From the NCBI GenBank assembly GCA_903832475.1, contig CAILBQ010000403.1, forward strand, positions 1-12,621: a DNA stretch of 12,621 nucleotides. Reading direction: 5' to 3'. The stretch comes from an uncultured Acidobacteriota bacterium (lineage in GTDB: Bacteria; Acidobacteriota; Terriglobia; Terriglobales; Acidobacteriaceae). The notes beneath the pieces are model-generated. The model was not told the origin of the DNA. It searched no databases and saw nothing but the letters and a program-made list of their open reading frames with translations. Within the stretch, counting starts at the first letter, position 1. Each line of letters begins with the position of its first letter. The translations under genes and the position numbers were made by a program. This document shows positions 1 to 7,158 of the stretch, piece by piece.

Positions 1-410
1 GAGCAGGTGAGCTGACAGAGGAGTTCCCTGGGCGCCTGTTCCACAATCGGATCCAAATTTTCCAGTAACTGAATTCCCTGCGGCGTGATGTACGTCCAGA
101 CAACGCGGCGATCATGCCGGTCGCGCTGCTGGCGGACGAATTTCTGTGACTTGAGGCGGGCGAGCAAACGGGTGATGTCCGGCTCCGGAGTGATCATCAT
201 GCGGCCGACTGTGGAACAGGTGAGTCCGGTTTCGCTGGCTCCGCGAAGGATGCGCAGGGCGTTGTACTGGGCTGAGGTGATGCCGAACGGCTTGAGACGC
301 TGCTGAAAGGCGCGATGAAGAAAGTCGGCCGAGCGCATGAGGGTGAGGAGAGCCTCCTCCTGGGGACTGGAGAAGCGGAGGGCTTGCTCGGTTCCCGGTG
401 AGGTGGACAT
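1..410 (-). CDS. MarR-family transcriptional regulator (partial, C-terminus beyond left edge)
   Basis: This open frame runs off the left edge; 136 codons are visible. MarR proteins are dimeric winged-helix repressors that usually control nearby stress or transport genes and release DNA on binding a small ligand. Residues about 20-58 form the N-terminal helices (SAQYNALRIL is typical of the family). Residues about 61-92 form the helix-turn-helix with the recognition helix around TPEPDITRLLARLKSQ. The wing is the Asp/Arg-rich DRHDRRVVWTYITPQG at about 97-112. The ATG at 408-410 is chosen because GGAG lies 8 nt upstream and it gives a normal-length N-terminus. The gene lies 85 bp downstream of the YceI gene on the same strand, so the two are probably cotranscribed. 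A palindrome at 1271-1290 in front of that pair is the likely binding site, which suggests autoregulation. The family is certain; the ligand is unknown. Confidence 0.88.
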   Translation of the reverse strand, partial: MSTSPGTEQALRFSSPQEEALLTLMRSADFLHRAFQQRLKPFGITSAQYNALRILRGASETGLTCSTVGRMMITPEPDITRLLARLKSQKFVRQQRDRHDRRVVWTYITPQGIQLLENLDPIVEQAPRELLCQLTC

Positions 411-443
411 GGGAGGGTCTCCGCGCGATTCGATGTGTTCGGG

Positions 444-479
444 ATCCGAAGGGAAGGAGCAGTGCTCCTTCCTTCGGAT
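444..479. repeat. Strong hairpin between the YceI and MarR genes
   Basis: An inverted repeat pairs 444-460 (ATCCGAAGGGAAGGAGC) with 464-479 (GCTCCTTCCTTCGGAT): 16 base pairs, one bulged G at 453 and a 3-nt loop. It begins 16 bp beyond the YceI stop codon in the direction of transcription. No T-run follows on either strand, so it is not a standard intrinsic terminator. It could be a weak terminator or attenuator, or an RNA-processing or stability element that sets MarR expression relative to YceI. Confidence 0.7.
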
Positions 480-495
480 GCACGGGGCCGCGTGA

Positions 496-1077
496 TTACT
501 GCTTGGCGACGTCTAGGTCGATGGTGATTTTGACGTCTTCTCCGAGAACAGCAGCGGGAAAGCTGGTGCCCAGGTTGAAGTCGCTGCGGTGAATGGTCGT
601 GGTGGCGGAGAAGCCGGCGTGGGGCTTTTTGTCCATGCCGGTGACCGGGGCGGTGGGTCCGTCGACGTCGAGGGTGACCGGCTTGGTGACGCCGTGCAGG
701 GTCAGGTTGCCGGTTACGGTGAGGCCCGATCCGCCTTTGGCGACGCTGGTCGAGACGAAGGTCGCTGTGGGGAACTTGGCAACGTCGAAGAAGCTGTCGG
801 ACTTGAGATGGTTGTCGCGCGGGGCTTCGCCGGTGTCAACGCCGGTGACATCGATGGTGGCGTTGACGGTGGACTTGGTGATGTCTTTGTCGTCATACAG
901 GATGGTGGCGTCGACTTTGCCGAATCGGCCATGGACGTTGGAAATGGCGAGGTGCTTGATTGTGAAGTCGACTTCGCTGTGGGCGGAATCGGCTTTCCAT
1001 GTGGAGGCCTGGGCAAAGGCGACGGAGGCAGACAGGGGCAGAGCGAGGGCTAGGGCGGTAAGTTTAGCGATCTTCAT
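496..1077 (-). CDS. YceI-family secreted lipocalin-like protein
   Basis: A protein of 193 aa. YceI proteins are small exported beta-barrels with a lipocalin-like fold; characterised members bind isoprenoid-type lipids, and the family is often linked to stress or electron-carrier handling. Residues 1-24 are a signal peptide (MKIAKLTALALALPLSASVA, then FAQA). The mature part opens with the family pattern WKADSAHSEVDFTIKHL. It continues with VHGRFG (48-53), the RDNHLKSDSFFDVAKFP segment (87-103), LTLHGVTKPVTL (125-136) and a late FNLG motif. The ATG at 1075-1077 is chosen because it begins the signal peptide and has AAAGGA just upstream. A longer frame exists, but it would add non-family sequence over the divergent promoter region. 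It is first in a leftward pair with the MarR gene. A palindromic operator lies about 195 bp upstream. The physiological ligand cannot be told from sequence. Confidence 0.93.
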   Translation of the reverse strand: MKIAKLTALALALPLSASVAFAQASTWKADSAHSEVDFTIKHLAISNVHGRFGKVDATILYDDKDITKSTVNATIDVTGVDTGEAPRDNHLKSDSFFDVAKFPTATFVSTSVAKGGSGLTVTGNLTLHGVTKPVTLDVDGPTAPVTGMDKKPHAGFSATTTIHRSDFNLGTSFPAAVLGEDVKITIDLDVAKQ

Positions 1078-1270
1078 AAGGTCCTTTCGAGTTTTTGCGA
1101 ATCGGGCGGTTGGTTCGGCTGGAGAATTCAGCGAGGCTTGCGGGCAGTGGCGGGGCCGGGTGCCGCGGAGAAAGCGCTCGCAAGGTCTCTGAAAGCCGAG
1201 AAAGCGGGTAACACGAGGTTGCGCTGAGGCGCTTATCCGTGGCTTACGAATATAAGGATGCGCCGGAAGA

Positions 1271-1290
1271 ATAGTTGTTGCAACAAATAT
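1271..1290. promoter_or_regulatory. Near-perfect 20-bp palindrome, probable MarR operator
   Basis: ATAGTTGTTGCAACAAATAT has a perfect 12-bp core (TTGTTGCAACAA) and matches its reverse complement at 18 of 20 positions. Length, symmetry and AT-rich flanks fit MarR-family operators. It lies between the divergent YceI-MarR pair and the MFS gene. On the - strand a TATATT at 1249-1254 could be a -10 box, which would put the palindrome over the -35 region. On the + strand TATAAG at 1251-1256 could be a -10 box, which would put the palindrome just after the transcription start. Occupancy could therefore repress both directions. The assignment to the MarR protein is inferred from proximity. Confidence 0.65.
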
Positions 1291-1332
1291 TCGCGCACTG
1301 AGGAAATTCTTTATGGCGAGGATGGGTCTGGT

Positions 1333-2574
1333 ATGCTCCGGCGTATGTTTGTCGGAGAGCATTTTCGCCGTCTTACCCGCCCGCAGCGCCATGCTTTTCT
1401 GGCTTCGTTTCTAAGCTGGTCGCTGGATGCGCTGGACTTTTTCCTGCTGATTGTATGCATCCCGGCGATTGCTACCGAGTTTCACTCGCCGGTCGCAGGG
1501 GTCGCGGAGGCGGTGTCGCTGACGCTCATCTTCCGGCCGGTGGGGGCGTTTCTGTTTGGGATGATGGCGGACCGGTTCGGGCGAAAGCCGACGCTGATTC
1601 TAAACATTCTTTGCTATTCGGCGATCGAGCTGGGATGCGCGTTTGCCCCTTCCCTGCCCTGGCTGCTGGTGCTGCGAGCGCTGTTTGGGATTGCGATGGG
1701 CGGCATCTGGGGAGTAGGGGCTGCACTGACGTTCGAGACGCTGCCCAAGGAAGGGCGCGGGATGTTCTCCGGTCTTTTACAGGAGGGGTATGCGGTGGGA
1801 TACCTGCTGGCCTCGGCGGCGTTTGGACTGCTGTTTGACCGCATTGGATGGAGGGGGCTATTCATCCTGGGAGCGGCACCGGCGCTGCTGGTGTTCTTCG
1901 TGCAAGTGGGCGTGGAAGAGTCGCCGGTGTGGCTGGAGGGGCGCAGGCTGAAGCGCGCCGGAACACCGCGGCCACCTATCTGGGCCAGTCTCAAGTCGTA
2001 TACGCCGACCTTTCTGTTTCTCATTGTGCTGATGTCGGCGTTCTGCAGCTTTTCGCATGGCACGCAGGACATTTACCCCACGTTTCTGATCAAGGGATTG
2101 AAGTTCAATGCATTTACGGTGGGCATGCTGGGGGTGATCTACAACATCGGTTCGCTGGGCGGCGGGTTCTGCTTTGGGACGCTTTCGGAACGATGGGGTC
2201 GGAAGCGAGCGATCATCACGGCGGCTCTGCTGGCTATTCCGATTGTTCCGCTGTTTGCCTACGGACATACACCGCTGGTGGTGGGGATTGGGTCGTTCCT
2301 GATGCAGTTCATGGTGCAAGGGGCGTGGGGGGTGGTGCCGGCGTATTTGACAGAGCTTTCGCCGGCACCGGTGCGGGCGATTTTTCCCGGGCTGGCCTAT
2401 CAGTTGGGGAATTTGCTGACTTCGCAGAACCTGGTGGTGCAGAACGTGGTGGTGCGGCGGATTGGGGTGTATGCGCCGGTGCTGGCGGGAACGGTGGTGA
2501 TCGTCGCGTTGGTGCTGGCGGGGGTGACGGCGCTGGGGCGCGAGAGCCGAGGTGCGGAGCTGGAGGCGGCGTAA
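1333..2574 (+). CDS. MFS symporter, Jen1/sialate:H+ symporter-like carboxylate transporter
   Basis: A protein of 413 aa with about 12 hydrophobic segments, an inner-membrane major-facilitator transporter. The motif-A loop between TM2 and TM3 is GMMADRFGRK (76-85). A degenerate second copy, GTLSERWGRK (282-291), marks the second half. Two Asp residues sit in TM1 (D32, D35, in SWSLDALDFF). In TM7, SHGTQDIYPT (241-250) matches the S/T-H-x-S/T-Q-D-x-x-x-T core of the Jen1-type monocarboxylate symporter motif; the usual leading Asn is Cys238 here. A proton-coupled organic-acid (lactate/pyruvate-like) or sialate-type substrate is the best guess. The ATG at 1333 is preferred, with GAGGA 10 nt upstream. 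The longest frame, from 1258, would place the palindromic operator inside the coding region; an ATG at 1345 is an alternative. The gene is divergent from YceI-MarR, a classic repressor/transporter arrangement. Substrate confidence is low, family confidence high. Confidence 0.88.
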   Translation: MLRRMFVGEHFRRLTRPQRHAFLASFLSWSLDALDFFLLIVCIPAIATEFHSPVAGVAEAVSLTLIFRPVGAFLFGMMADRFGRKPTLILNILCYSAIELGCAFAPSLPWLLVLRALFGIAMGGIWGVGAALTFETLPKEGRGMFSGLLQEGYAVGYLLASAAFGLLFDRIGWRGLFILGAAPALLVFFVQVGVEESPVWLEGRRLKRAGTPRPPIWASLKSYTPTFLFLIVLMSAFCSFSHGTQDIYPTFLIKGLKFNAFTVGMLGVIYNIGSLGGGFCFGTLSERWGRKRAIITAALLAIPIVPLFAYGHTPLVVGIGSFLMQFMVQGAWGVVPAYLTELSPAPVRAIFPGLAYQLGNLLTSQNLVVQNVVVRRIGVYAPVLAGTVVIVALVLAGVTALGRESRGAELEAA

Positions 2575-2585
2575 AGTTCAAAGCA

Positions 2586-2669
2586 TCCCACTCTTCGCAA
2601 AGACCTAGCAGGATGGGGCACGCGGTCGAGATTCTTGCGATCCCACCCTTCGCTACTGCGCGAAGGATG
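2586..2669. repeat. Intergenic repeat element with direct and inverted copies
   Basis: The 123-bp gap between the convergent MFS and DoxX genes contains two near-identical 13-mers 55 bp apart: TCCCACTCTTCGC (2586-2598) and TCCCACCCTTCGC (2641-2653). The second is followed by its inverted partner GCGAAGG (2660-2666), giving a 7-bp stem with a 6-nt loop, CCTTCGC/GCGAAGG. The inverted theme GGATGGGG also occurs at about 2611-2618. From memory, similar CCCACCCTTCGC / GCGAAGGATGGGG blocks are scattered between genes in Acidobacteriaceae genomes. Here it may also serve as a bidirectional transcription end, though no T-run is present. Confidence 0.55.
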
Positions 2670-2697
2670 AGGCATTCGCAAAGGGATCGACCGCTAC

Positions 2698-3069
2698 TTA
2701 TGCGATTGGACTCAAAGCAAGCCGCCCGTAGGCGATAAAAGCCAGGAGCAGGCCCAACACGCCGCTCAAAATTGTGGGCGAGACTTCGTGGTACTTGATG
2801 TGAACCCAGATGAAGATCAGGCTCTCCACTGCGAGCAGTGCGGCGGCGAAAATGGTCAGCTGCGGCTGCCAACGAAGTGCGTCCGGGACGATGAGCGCGA
2901 CGGTGCACGCGAGTTCGAGGATGCCCAGGGTCATCCAGGACTTCCGCGGCATGGCGCCGAAGGATGGGACGTCCTGGCTGACCTTGTCGAACAGGAAGAC
3001 CTTCATGACGCCCGACGATGCGTAGAGGAGTGCGGCGAGGCCTTGCAGGACCCACAACAGGATGTTCAT
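2698..3069 (-). CDS. DoxX-like small membrane protein
   Basis: A protein of 123 aa with four predicted membrane helices at about 3-24, 45-62, 69-90 and 98-117. The pattern fits the DoxX-like family: helix 1 with YASSGVMKVF; then a short loop with the PRKSWMTLGILELACTVALI segment; then two more helices ending in LGLLLAFIAYGR. DoxX-type proteins are inner-membrane proteins tied in some bacteria to thiosulfate oxidation or redox stress; for this subgroup the function is not established. The ATG at 3067-3069 is chosen because AAGAGG lies 6 nt upstream; a longer frame to 3120 adds a charged non-family stretch. It lies 69 bp downstream of the histidine kinase gene on the same strand, so read-through from the kinase is plausible. 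The gene end faces the MFS gene across the 2586-2669 repeat. Confidence 0.85.
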   Translation of the reverse strand: MNILLWVLQGLAALLYASSGVMKVFLFDKVSQDVPSFGAMPRKSWMTLGILELACTVALIVPDALRWQPQLTIFAAALLAVESLIFIWVHIKYHEVSPTILSGVLGLLLAFIAYGRLALSPIA

Positions 3070-3138
3070 CTGGCGCCTCTTTTCGGGATGCTGGGACTCG
3101 AGGGACCGCCCGGATCGCAACTCAGAGCTTATCTGAAC

Positions 3139-4569
3139 TCAGGGCTGGTCTTGAGAATATGGGTTCTCGAAGGGCAAATAGATGCTGATTTTAGTGCCGT
3201 GGTTGACAGGGTCCGTGCTGCTGGAGAGATCTAGCCTGCCGGCGTGGCCCTCGATGAACTGGCGCGCAATCCAGAGGCCGATGCCGGTGCCGATTTCGGC
3301 GCGGGTGGTGAAGAAGGCATCGAAGACGCGTTTGATGTTTTCCGGCGGGATGCCCACACCTGAGTCTTCGACGGTCAAGAGAAGAGCGTCTTTGCCGTCC
3401 ATAGTTGCGTCTTGAACAGAGGCGATCAGGATTCCGCCTTCAGGCATGGCGTGAGCTGCGTTGAGGATCAGGTTGGAGATCACCTGCAAGATTTCGCCCT
3501 TCCTGACCACGATGGGCCGGTGCGAAAGGAATCTGGTGTCTACCTCGATGCCGCTTTGTTTGAACTTGGAGTCGTAGATGCTCAAGGCGTGTTGCAGCAG
3601 GTCGGGAAGGGTGACGCTGGAGGCGTGGTTGAGTTCTCGATAGAAGCCGAGGGTTTGCTTGGTGATTTCGGCGAGGCGTGCAATTTCGCGTTCGGCGGCG
3701 AGGAGATGGCCCTGCACCTGGGCTTCGGTGGAAGACAGACGGGCGAGGAAGACGAGGTTGAGGACCGCTTCCAGCGGATTGTTGATTTCGTGAGCGATGG
3801 TGGCGGCCATTTTGCCGCTGGCGGCGAGGCGCTGAGCCTGAAAGAGCGAATTCTCCAGTCGCTTGCGCTCAGTAATGTCACGCAGGATCTTGGATGCGCC
3901 GACCACGTTGCCTTGGGCGTCGTGGAGAGGCGAAATGGTGAGGGAGACGTCGATGCGCTGGCCACTCTTGGTCATGCGCGTCGTGACGTAGTGATCGATG
4001 CGCTGACCTGCGCGGATGCGTTGGAGGATGCCCTCTTCCTCGCTATGTAATTCTTCGGGAATCAACGTCAGGACGGATTTGCCGACGATTTCCTCCTGGG
4101 TGAAGCCGAGGATGCGCTGGGCGGCCTGGTTCCAGGTGGTGATGATGCCGTTGAGGTCTTTGCTGAGGATGGCGTCTTCGGCGGAGTCGACGATGGCGGC
4201 GAGGCGGGAGCGTGCGTTGTCCCAAAGCTTCTGATCGGTCACGTCGCGGGCCACTTCAGAGATGCCGACGACCTCGCCAAGCGCATCGCGTACCGGGGAC
4301 AGGGTGAGCGAGACCATGATCTCCTGGCCATCTTTTCGGACGCGGTGCGTCTGATGCTGAGAGATCTGCTGGCCGGCCCGGAGTTTGACAAGGATTGCTT
4401 CTTCCTCGCTACCGAGCCGTACAGGAAACAAGCGAAGAATGGGCTGGCCGATCATCTCTTCCGGCGTGTAGCCGAACATGCGAGTCGCAGCGGGGTTCCA
4501 CGTTTTGATGATGCCATGCAGATCTTTCGCAATGATGGCGTCGTTGGAAGACTGGACAATCGCTTGCAA
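3139..4569 (-). CDS. Soluble two-PAS sensor histidine kinase
   Basis: At least 476 aa, with no membrane segment, so a cytosolic kinase. Numbering is from a TTG at 4567-4569. PAS 1 is about 1-114 and PAS 2 about 120-236; the two resemble each other (FGYTPEEMIG / LGFTQEEIVG, RAGQQI / RAGQRI, SPVRDALGEVVG / SPLHDAQGNVVG). The HisKA dimerisation helix carries the H-box AHEINNPL with phospho-acceptor His260. The HATPase domain (about 355-467) has the N-box ISNLILNAAHAM, the G1 box DSGVGI (402-407) and the G2 box GTGIGLW (427-433). Catalytic residues look intact. The 5' end is doubtful: the same frame stays protein-like up to 4620 (PTPHASDQTWFG...), but no ATG, GTG or TTG occurs there. An ATG at 4628-4630 is one frame off. 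No response regulator is adjacent; DoxX lies downstream and GH92 diverges upstream. The signal sensed is unknown. Confidence 0.9.
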   Translation of the reverse strand: MQAIVQSSNDAIIAKDLHGIIKTWNPAATRMFGYTPEEMIGQPILRLFPVRLGSEEEAILVKLRAGQQISQHQTHRVRKDGQEIMVSLTLSPVRDALGEVVGISEVARDVTDQKLWDNARSRLAAIVDSAEDAILSKDLNGIITTWNQAAQRILGFTQEEIVGKSVLTLIPEELHSEEEGILQRIRAGQRIDHYVTTRMTKSGQRIDVSLTISPLHDAQGNVVGASKILRDITERKRLENSLFQAQRLAASGKMAATIAHEINNPLEAVLNLVFLARLSSTEAQVQGHLLAAEREIARLAEITKQTLGFYRELNHASSVTLPDLLQHALSIYDSKFKQSGIEVDTRFLSHRPIVVRKGEILQVISNLILNAAHAMPEGGILIASVQDATMDGKDALLLTVEDSGVGIPPENIKRVFDAFFTTRAEIGTGIGLWIARQFIEGHAGRLDLSSSTDPVNHGTKISIYLPFENPYSQDQP

Positions 4570-4762
4570 AAGCGACGTAGAAGTGCCGAACCAGGTCTGG
4601 TCGGAGGCGTGTGGCGTCGGAAAGGTTCATGCTGCGCAGAGGTGTGCCAGGAACAAAAAGTCGGATGCGAAGCGGATGTCCGGCTTAAGCATAGCAGTCC
4701 TTCGAGTGGACCGCTGGCGCAAGAGCACGCGCCGCGGCCCCTACAGGCGGGATCAACAACGT

Positions 4763-4777
4763 GGGCTGCAGCAGCCC
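4763..4777. promoter_or_regulatory. 15-bp perfect palindrome upstream of GH92
   Basis: GGGCTGC-A-GCAGCCC is an odd-length inverted repeat with 7-bp arms. It lies about 92 bp before the GH92 ATG and about 135 bp upstream of the divergent kinase. As RNA it could fold with a 3-nt loop; as DNA it could be a regulator site. No function can be assigned. The rest of the 4631-4868 region shows no convincing sigma-70 promoter. Confidence 0.35.
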
Positions 4778-4839
4778 GATCATTTCAGACGCATGGGTAC
4801 GCAGCGTAAGATGGGGCGGCTGAGGAGGTTGGCTTCAAC

Positions 4840-4869
4840 ATGCCTCCCTGCGATTGGGGATCTCATTGA
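4840..4869 (+). other. Possible leader mini-ORF coupled to the GH92 start
   Basis: A perfect AGGAGG at 4823-4828 is followed, 11 nt later, by ATG at 4840 and a 9-codon frame (MPPCDWGSH) whose TGA at 4867-4869 overlaps the GH92 ATG at 4869 by one base (TGATG). This is the layout of translational coupling, in which ribosomes ending the short peptide re-initiate on the enzyme gene. The GH92 ATG also has its own weaker GGGGA 8 nt upstream. Chance is possible, so confidence is low. Confidence 0.3.
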
Positions 4870-7151
4870 TGCGCATTGTGTCCGTGTTACGGTTGGTCGT
4901 TCGATGCTGTTTGTGCTGCTGGGTGGCCGGTGGTCTGACTGCGTTTTCGCAGGCCGGTTCTGAGGCTTACAAGGCGGTTGATCCGCTGATTGGGACGGCC
5001 GGGGATGGAAATACGTTTCCCGGGGCGGCGCTGCCGTTTGGGATGATGCAGTGGAGCCCGGACTCGGGTTCAGAGGCCTGGTACTACTACAAGGACAAGA
5101 CGATTCATGGCTTCAGCATGACGCATCTGAGCGGCGCGGGCTGCCCGCTGTATGGGGACTTCCCGGTTCTGCCGACGGTGGGCAAGGTGAGCGGGACCGC
5201 ACCGGACGTGGCGTTCGAGCATGCCAAGGAAGAGGCGCAGCCGGGGTATTACGCGGTGACGCTGGCCAATGGCGTACGCGTCGAGATCACGGTAGCGGAG
5301 CGAGCGGGGATTGCGCGGTTCATCTTTCCTGCCGGGGTGGAAGCCGGGTTGAATGTAGATGCCGGGGGCAGCGCCAATATCGATGTCCACGATGGAAAAC
5401 CAGAGCGCGCGGCATACGGCAATGGCATCGCGGTGAAGCCCGATGGAACGTGGAGCGGATGGTCGGCGGCGGGCGGGTTTTGCAGCTCTGGATCGAACTA
5501 CAAGATCTATGTCGCAGGCAAATTCGAGAAGCCGGCCAGGACCGTGGTGCTGCGCAAAGATGGCGTGGTTGCCGACGGCACAGAATCACACGGCAAGAAG
5601 ACCAGCGCGTGGTTTGATTTTGGCGGCGAACGGCAGGTGGTACTGAAAGTAGGGCTCTCCTTTGTGAGTGAGCAGAACGCCCGGGAGAATCTGGACAAGG
5701 AAATCGGCGAGGCCGATTTTGAGGCTGTGCACAGCAAGGCGCAGGCGACCTGGACCCGGTTGCTGGGAAGGTTATCGGTCGAAGGCGGCACAGAGGATCA
5801 GCGCAAGATCTTCTATACCGGGGTGTATCACTCGTTTCTCGCGCCCAACGTTTTCAGCGATGAGAACGGTCAGTATATGGGATTCGACAACAAGGTGCAT
5901 GACGTGGCCGGCAAGCAGAAGGCGCAGTATGCGAACTTCTCTGATTGGGATATTTACCGCAACACGGTTCAGTTGCAGGCGCTGTTTGAGCCGGAGCGGG
6001 AGAGCGACATGATGCAGTCGCTGGTCAACGATGCGGTCGAGAGCGGGTGGTATCCGCGCTGGGCGGCGGCCAACGATACGACCTACGTGATGGGCGGGGA
6101 TTCGCCGGTGATTTTGCTGGCCTCGGCGTATGCGTTCGGGGCCACCAACTTCGATACAGACACGGCGCTGAAGTACATGGTGAAGGCAGGGACGGAGCCG
6201 GGCAAGGGTCCGCATGGCGACTCGGAACGGCCGTTTTTGGAGAGCTATCGCAAGCTGGGGTATGTGCCGGCCAATGACGATGCGATCGACGCTTCTCGGA
6301 CCTTGGAATATGCCAATGCCGACTTTGCCGTCGCCGAGTTTGCCAAGGACACCGGGCATCCTGCCGAGGCCAGGGAATTCTTGAAGCAGTCTCAAAATTG
6401 GGAGAACCTGTTCGATCCGGAAACGAAGTGGATCCGGCCGCGGAATGCAGATGGGACGTGGCTCAAGGGCTTCGATGCGGAGAAGTCGCTGCCCAAGCGG
6501 CCCGATGCGCCAGTATCGACGGATCAGTATGGGTTTGAAGAAGGCAACACCTACCAGTACACCTTCATGCTGCCATTCGATTACCCGGCGCTGTTCAAGC
6601 GCATTGGCAGCGACGAAGAGGTCGGGCGGCGGTTGGATAAGTTTTTCTCCAAACTGATCTGCTGGGGCGAACCTTGCTTCAACATGGCCAATGAGCCGGA
6701 CTTCGTGACTCCGTATGCGTACGAGTTTGCCGGCATGCCATGGAAGACGCAGTCGGTGGTTTCGCGGGTCGAGGCGGAGACGTTTAACACGACACCGAGT
6801 GGGATCCCGGGCAATGACGACCTGGGCGCGACTTCCGGCGTGTATGTGTGGAACGCGCTGGGCTTTTATCCCGCGGTGCCGGGAGTCGGCGGGGTGCTGG
6901 TGGGTACTCCAATGTTTACCAAAGCCACGCTGCGGTTTGCAGGCGGCAGGACAGTCGAGGTGAGCCGTGTTGGCGAGGGGATTTACGTGCAGGCAGTGTC
7001 AGTCAACGGCAGCCAGTACAGGAATTCCTGGATGCCTCTCGCAGGGCTGGAAGAGGGGACGACGAAAATCGTATTCATGATGGGACAGAAGCCGAACATG
7101 GAGCGCGGCAAGGCGACCGAGGATCGGCCGCCGTTGTTCCGCGAAGAATAA
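4869..7151 (+). CDS. Secreted GH92 family alpha-mannosidase
   Basis: A protein of 760 aa, the usual GH92 length. GH92 enzymes are calcium-dependent inverting exo-alpha-mannosidases, often alpha-1,2-specific, acting on N-glycans or mannans. Residues 1-29 look like a signal peptide with an odd Cys-rich core (RCCLCCW), ending AFSQA. The N-terminal domain opens with VDPLIGTAGDGNTFPGA (37-53) and contains THLSGAGCP (85-93). The catalytic (alpha/alpha)6 domain has YTGVYHSFLAPN, NFSDWDIYRNTVQLQALF, AANDTTYVMGGDSP, then EEGNTYQYTF, where E558 matches the family's catalytic acid. It then has FNTTPSGIPGNDDLGATSG, where the D650-D651 pair lies in the calcium/base region. Keeping Glu before GN argues for a hydrolase on plain mannosides rather than the mannosyl-phosphate subgroup. 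The ATG at 4869 is preferred over an upstream TTG at 4854: it starts the signal peptide and has GGGGA 8 nt before. It ends 7 bp from the convergent GH95-like gene. Confidence 0.95.
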   Translation: MRIVSVLRLVVRCCLCCWVAGGLTAFSQAGSEAYKAVDPLIGTAGDGNTFPGAALPFGMMQWSPDSGSEAWYYYKDKTIHGFSMTHLSGAGCPLYGDFPVLPTVGKVSGTAPDVAFEHAKEEAQPGYYAVTLANGVRVEITVAERAGIARFIFPAGVEAGLNVDAGGSANIDVHDGKPERAAYGNGIAVKPDGTWSGWSAAGGFCSSGSNYKIYVAGKFEKPARTVVLRKDGVVADGTESHGKKTSAWFDFGGERQVVLKVGLSFVSEQNARENLDKEIGEADFEAVHSKAQATWTRLLGRLSVEGGTEDQRKIFYTGVYHSFLAPNVFSDENGQYMGFDNKVHDVAGKQKAQYANFSDWDIYRNTVQLQALFEPERESDMMQSLVNDAVESGWYPRWAAANDTTYVMGGDSPVILLASAYAFGATNFDTDTALKYMVKAGTEPGKGPHGDSERPFLESYRKLGYVPANDDAIDASRTLEYANADFAVAEFAKDTGHPAEAREFLKQSQNWENLFDPETKWIRPRNADGTWLKGFDAEKSLPKRPDAPVSTDQYGFEEGNTYQYTFMLPFDYPALFKRIGSDEEVGRRLDKFFSKLICWGEPCFNMANEPDFVTPYAYEFAGMPWKTQSVVSRVEAETFNTTPSGIPGNDDLGATSGVYVWNALGFYPAVPGVGGVLVGTPMFTKATLRFAGGRTVEVSRVGEGIYVQAVSVNGSQYRNSWMPLAGLEEGTTKIVFMMGQKPNMERGKATEDRPPLFREE

Positions 7152-7158
7152 GGCCAAC

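Noticed and set aside
1258..1332. Longer MFS start at ATG 1258
   Set aside because: The added 25 residues are charged, unlike the family, and the 1271-1290 palindrome would lie inside coding sequence.
1078..1392. Longer version of the YceI frame (extra 105 residues upstream)
   Set aside because: It would cover the divergent operator and the MFS start; the signal peptide begins at 1077 with a ribosome site just before it.
2309..3055. Long leftward frame across the MFS 3' end and DoxX region, rich in Pro/Arg
   Set aside because: It is an out-of-frame shadow over two well-supported genes, with composition typical of antisense frames in high-GC DNA.
3119..3141. Short direct repeat AACTCAG near the kinase stop
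   Set aside because: Seven bases, two copies; expected by chance and with no structure around it.
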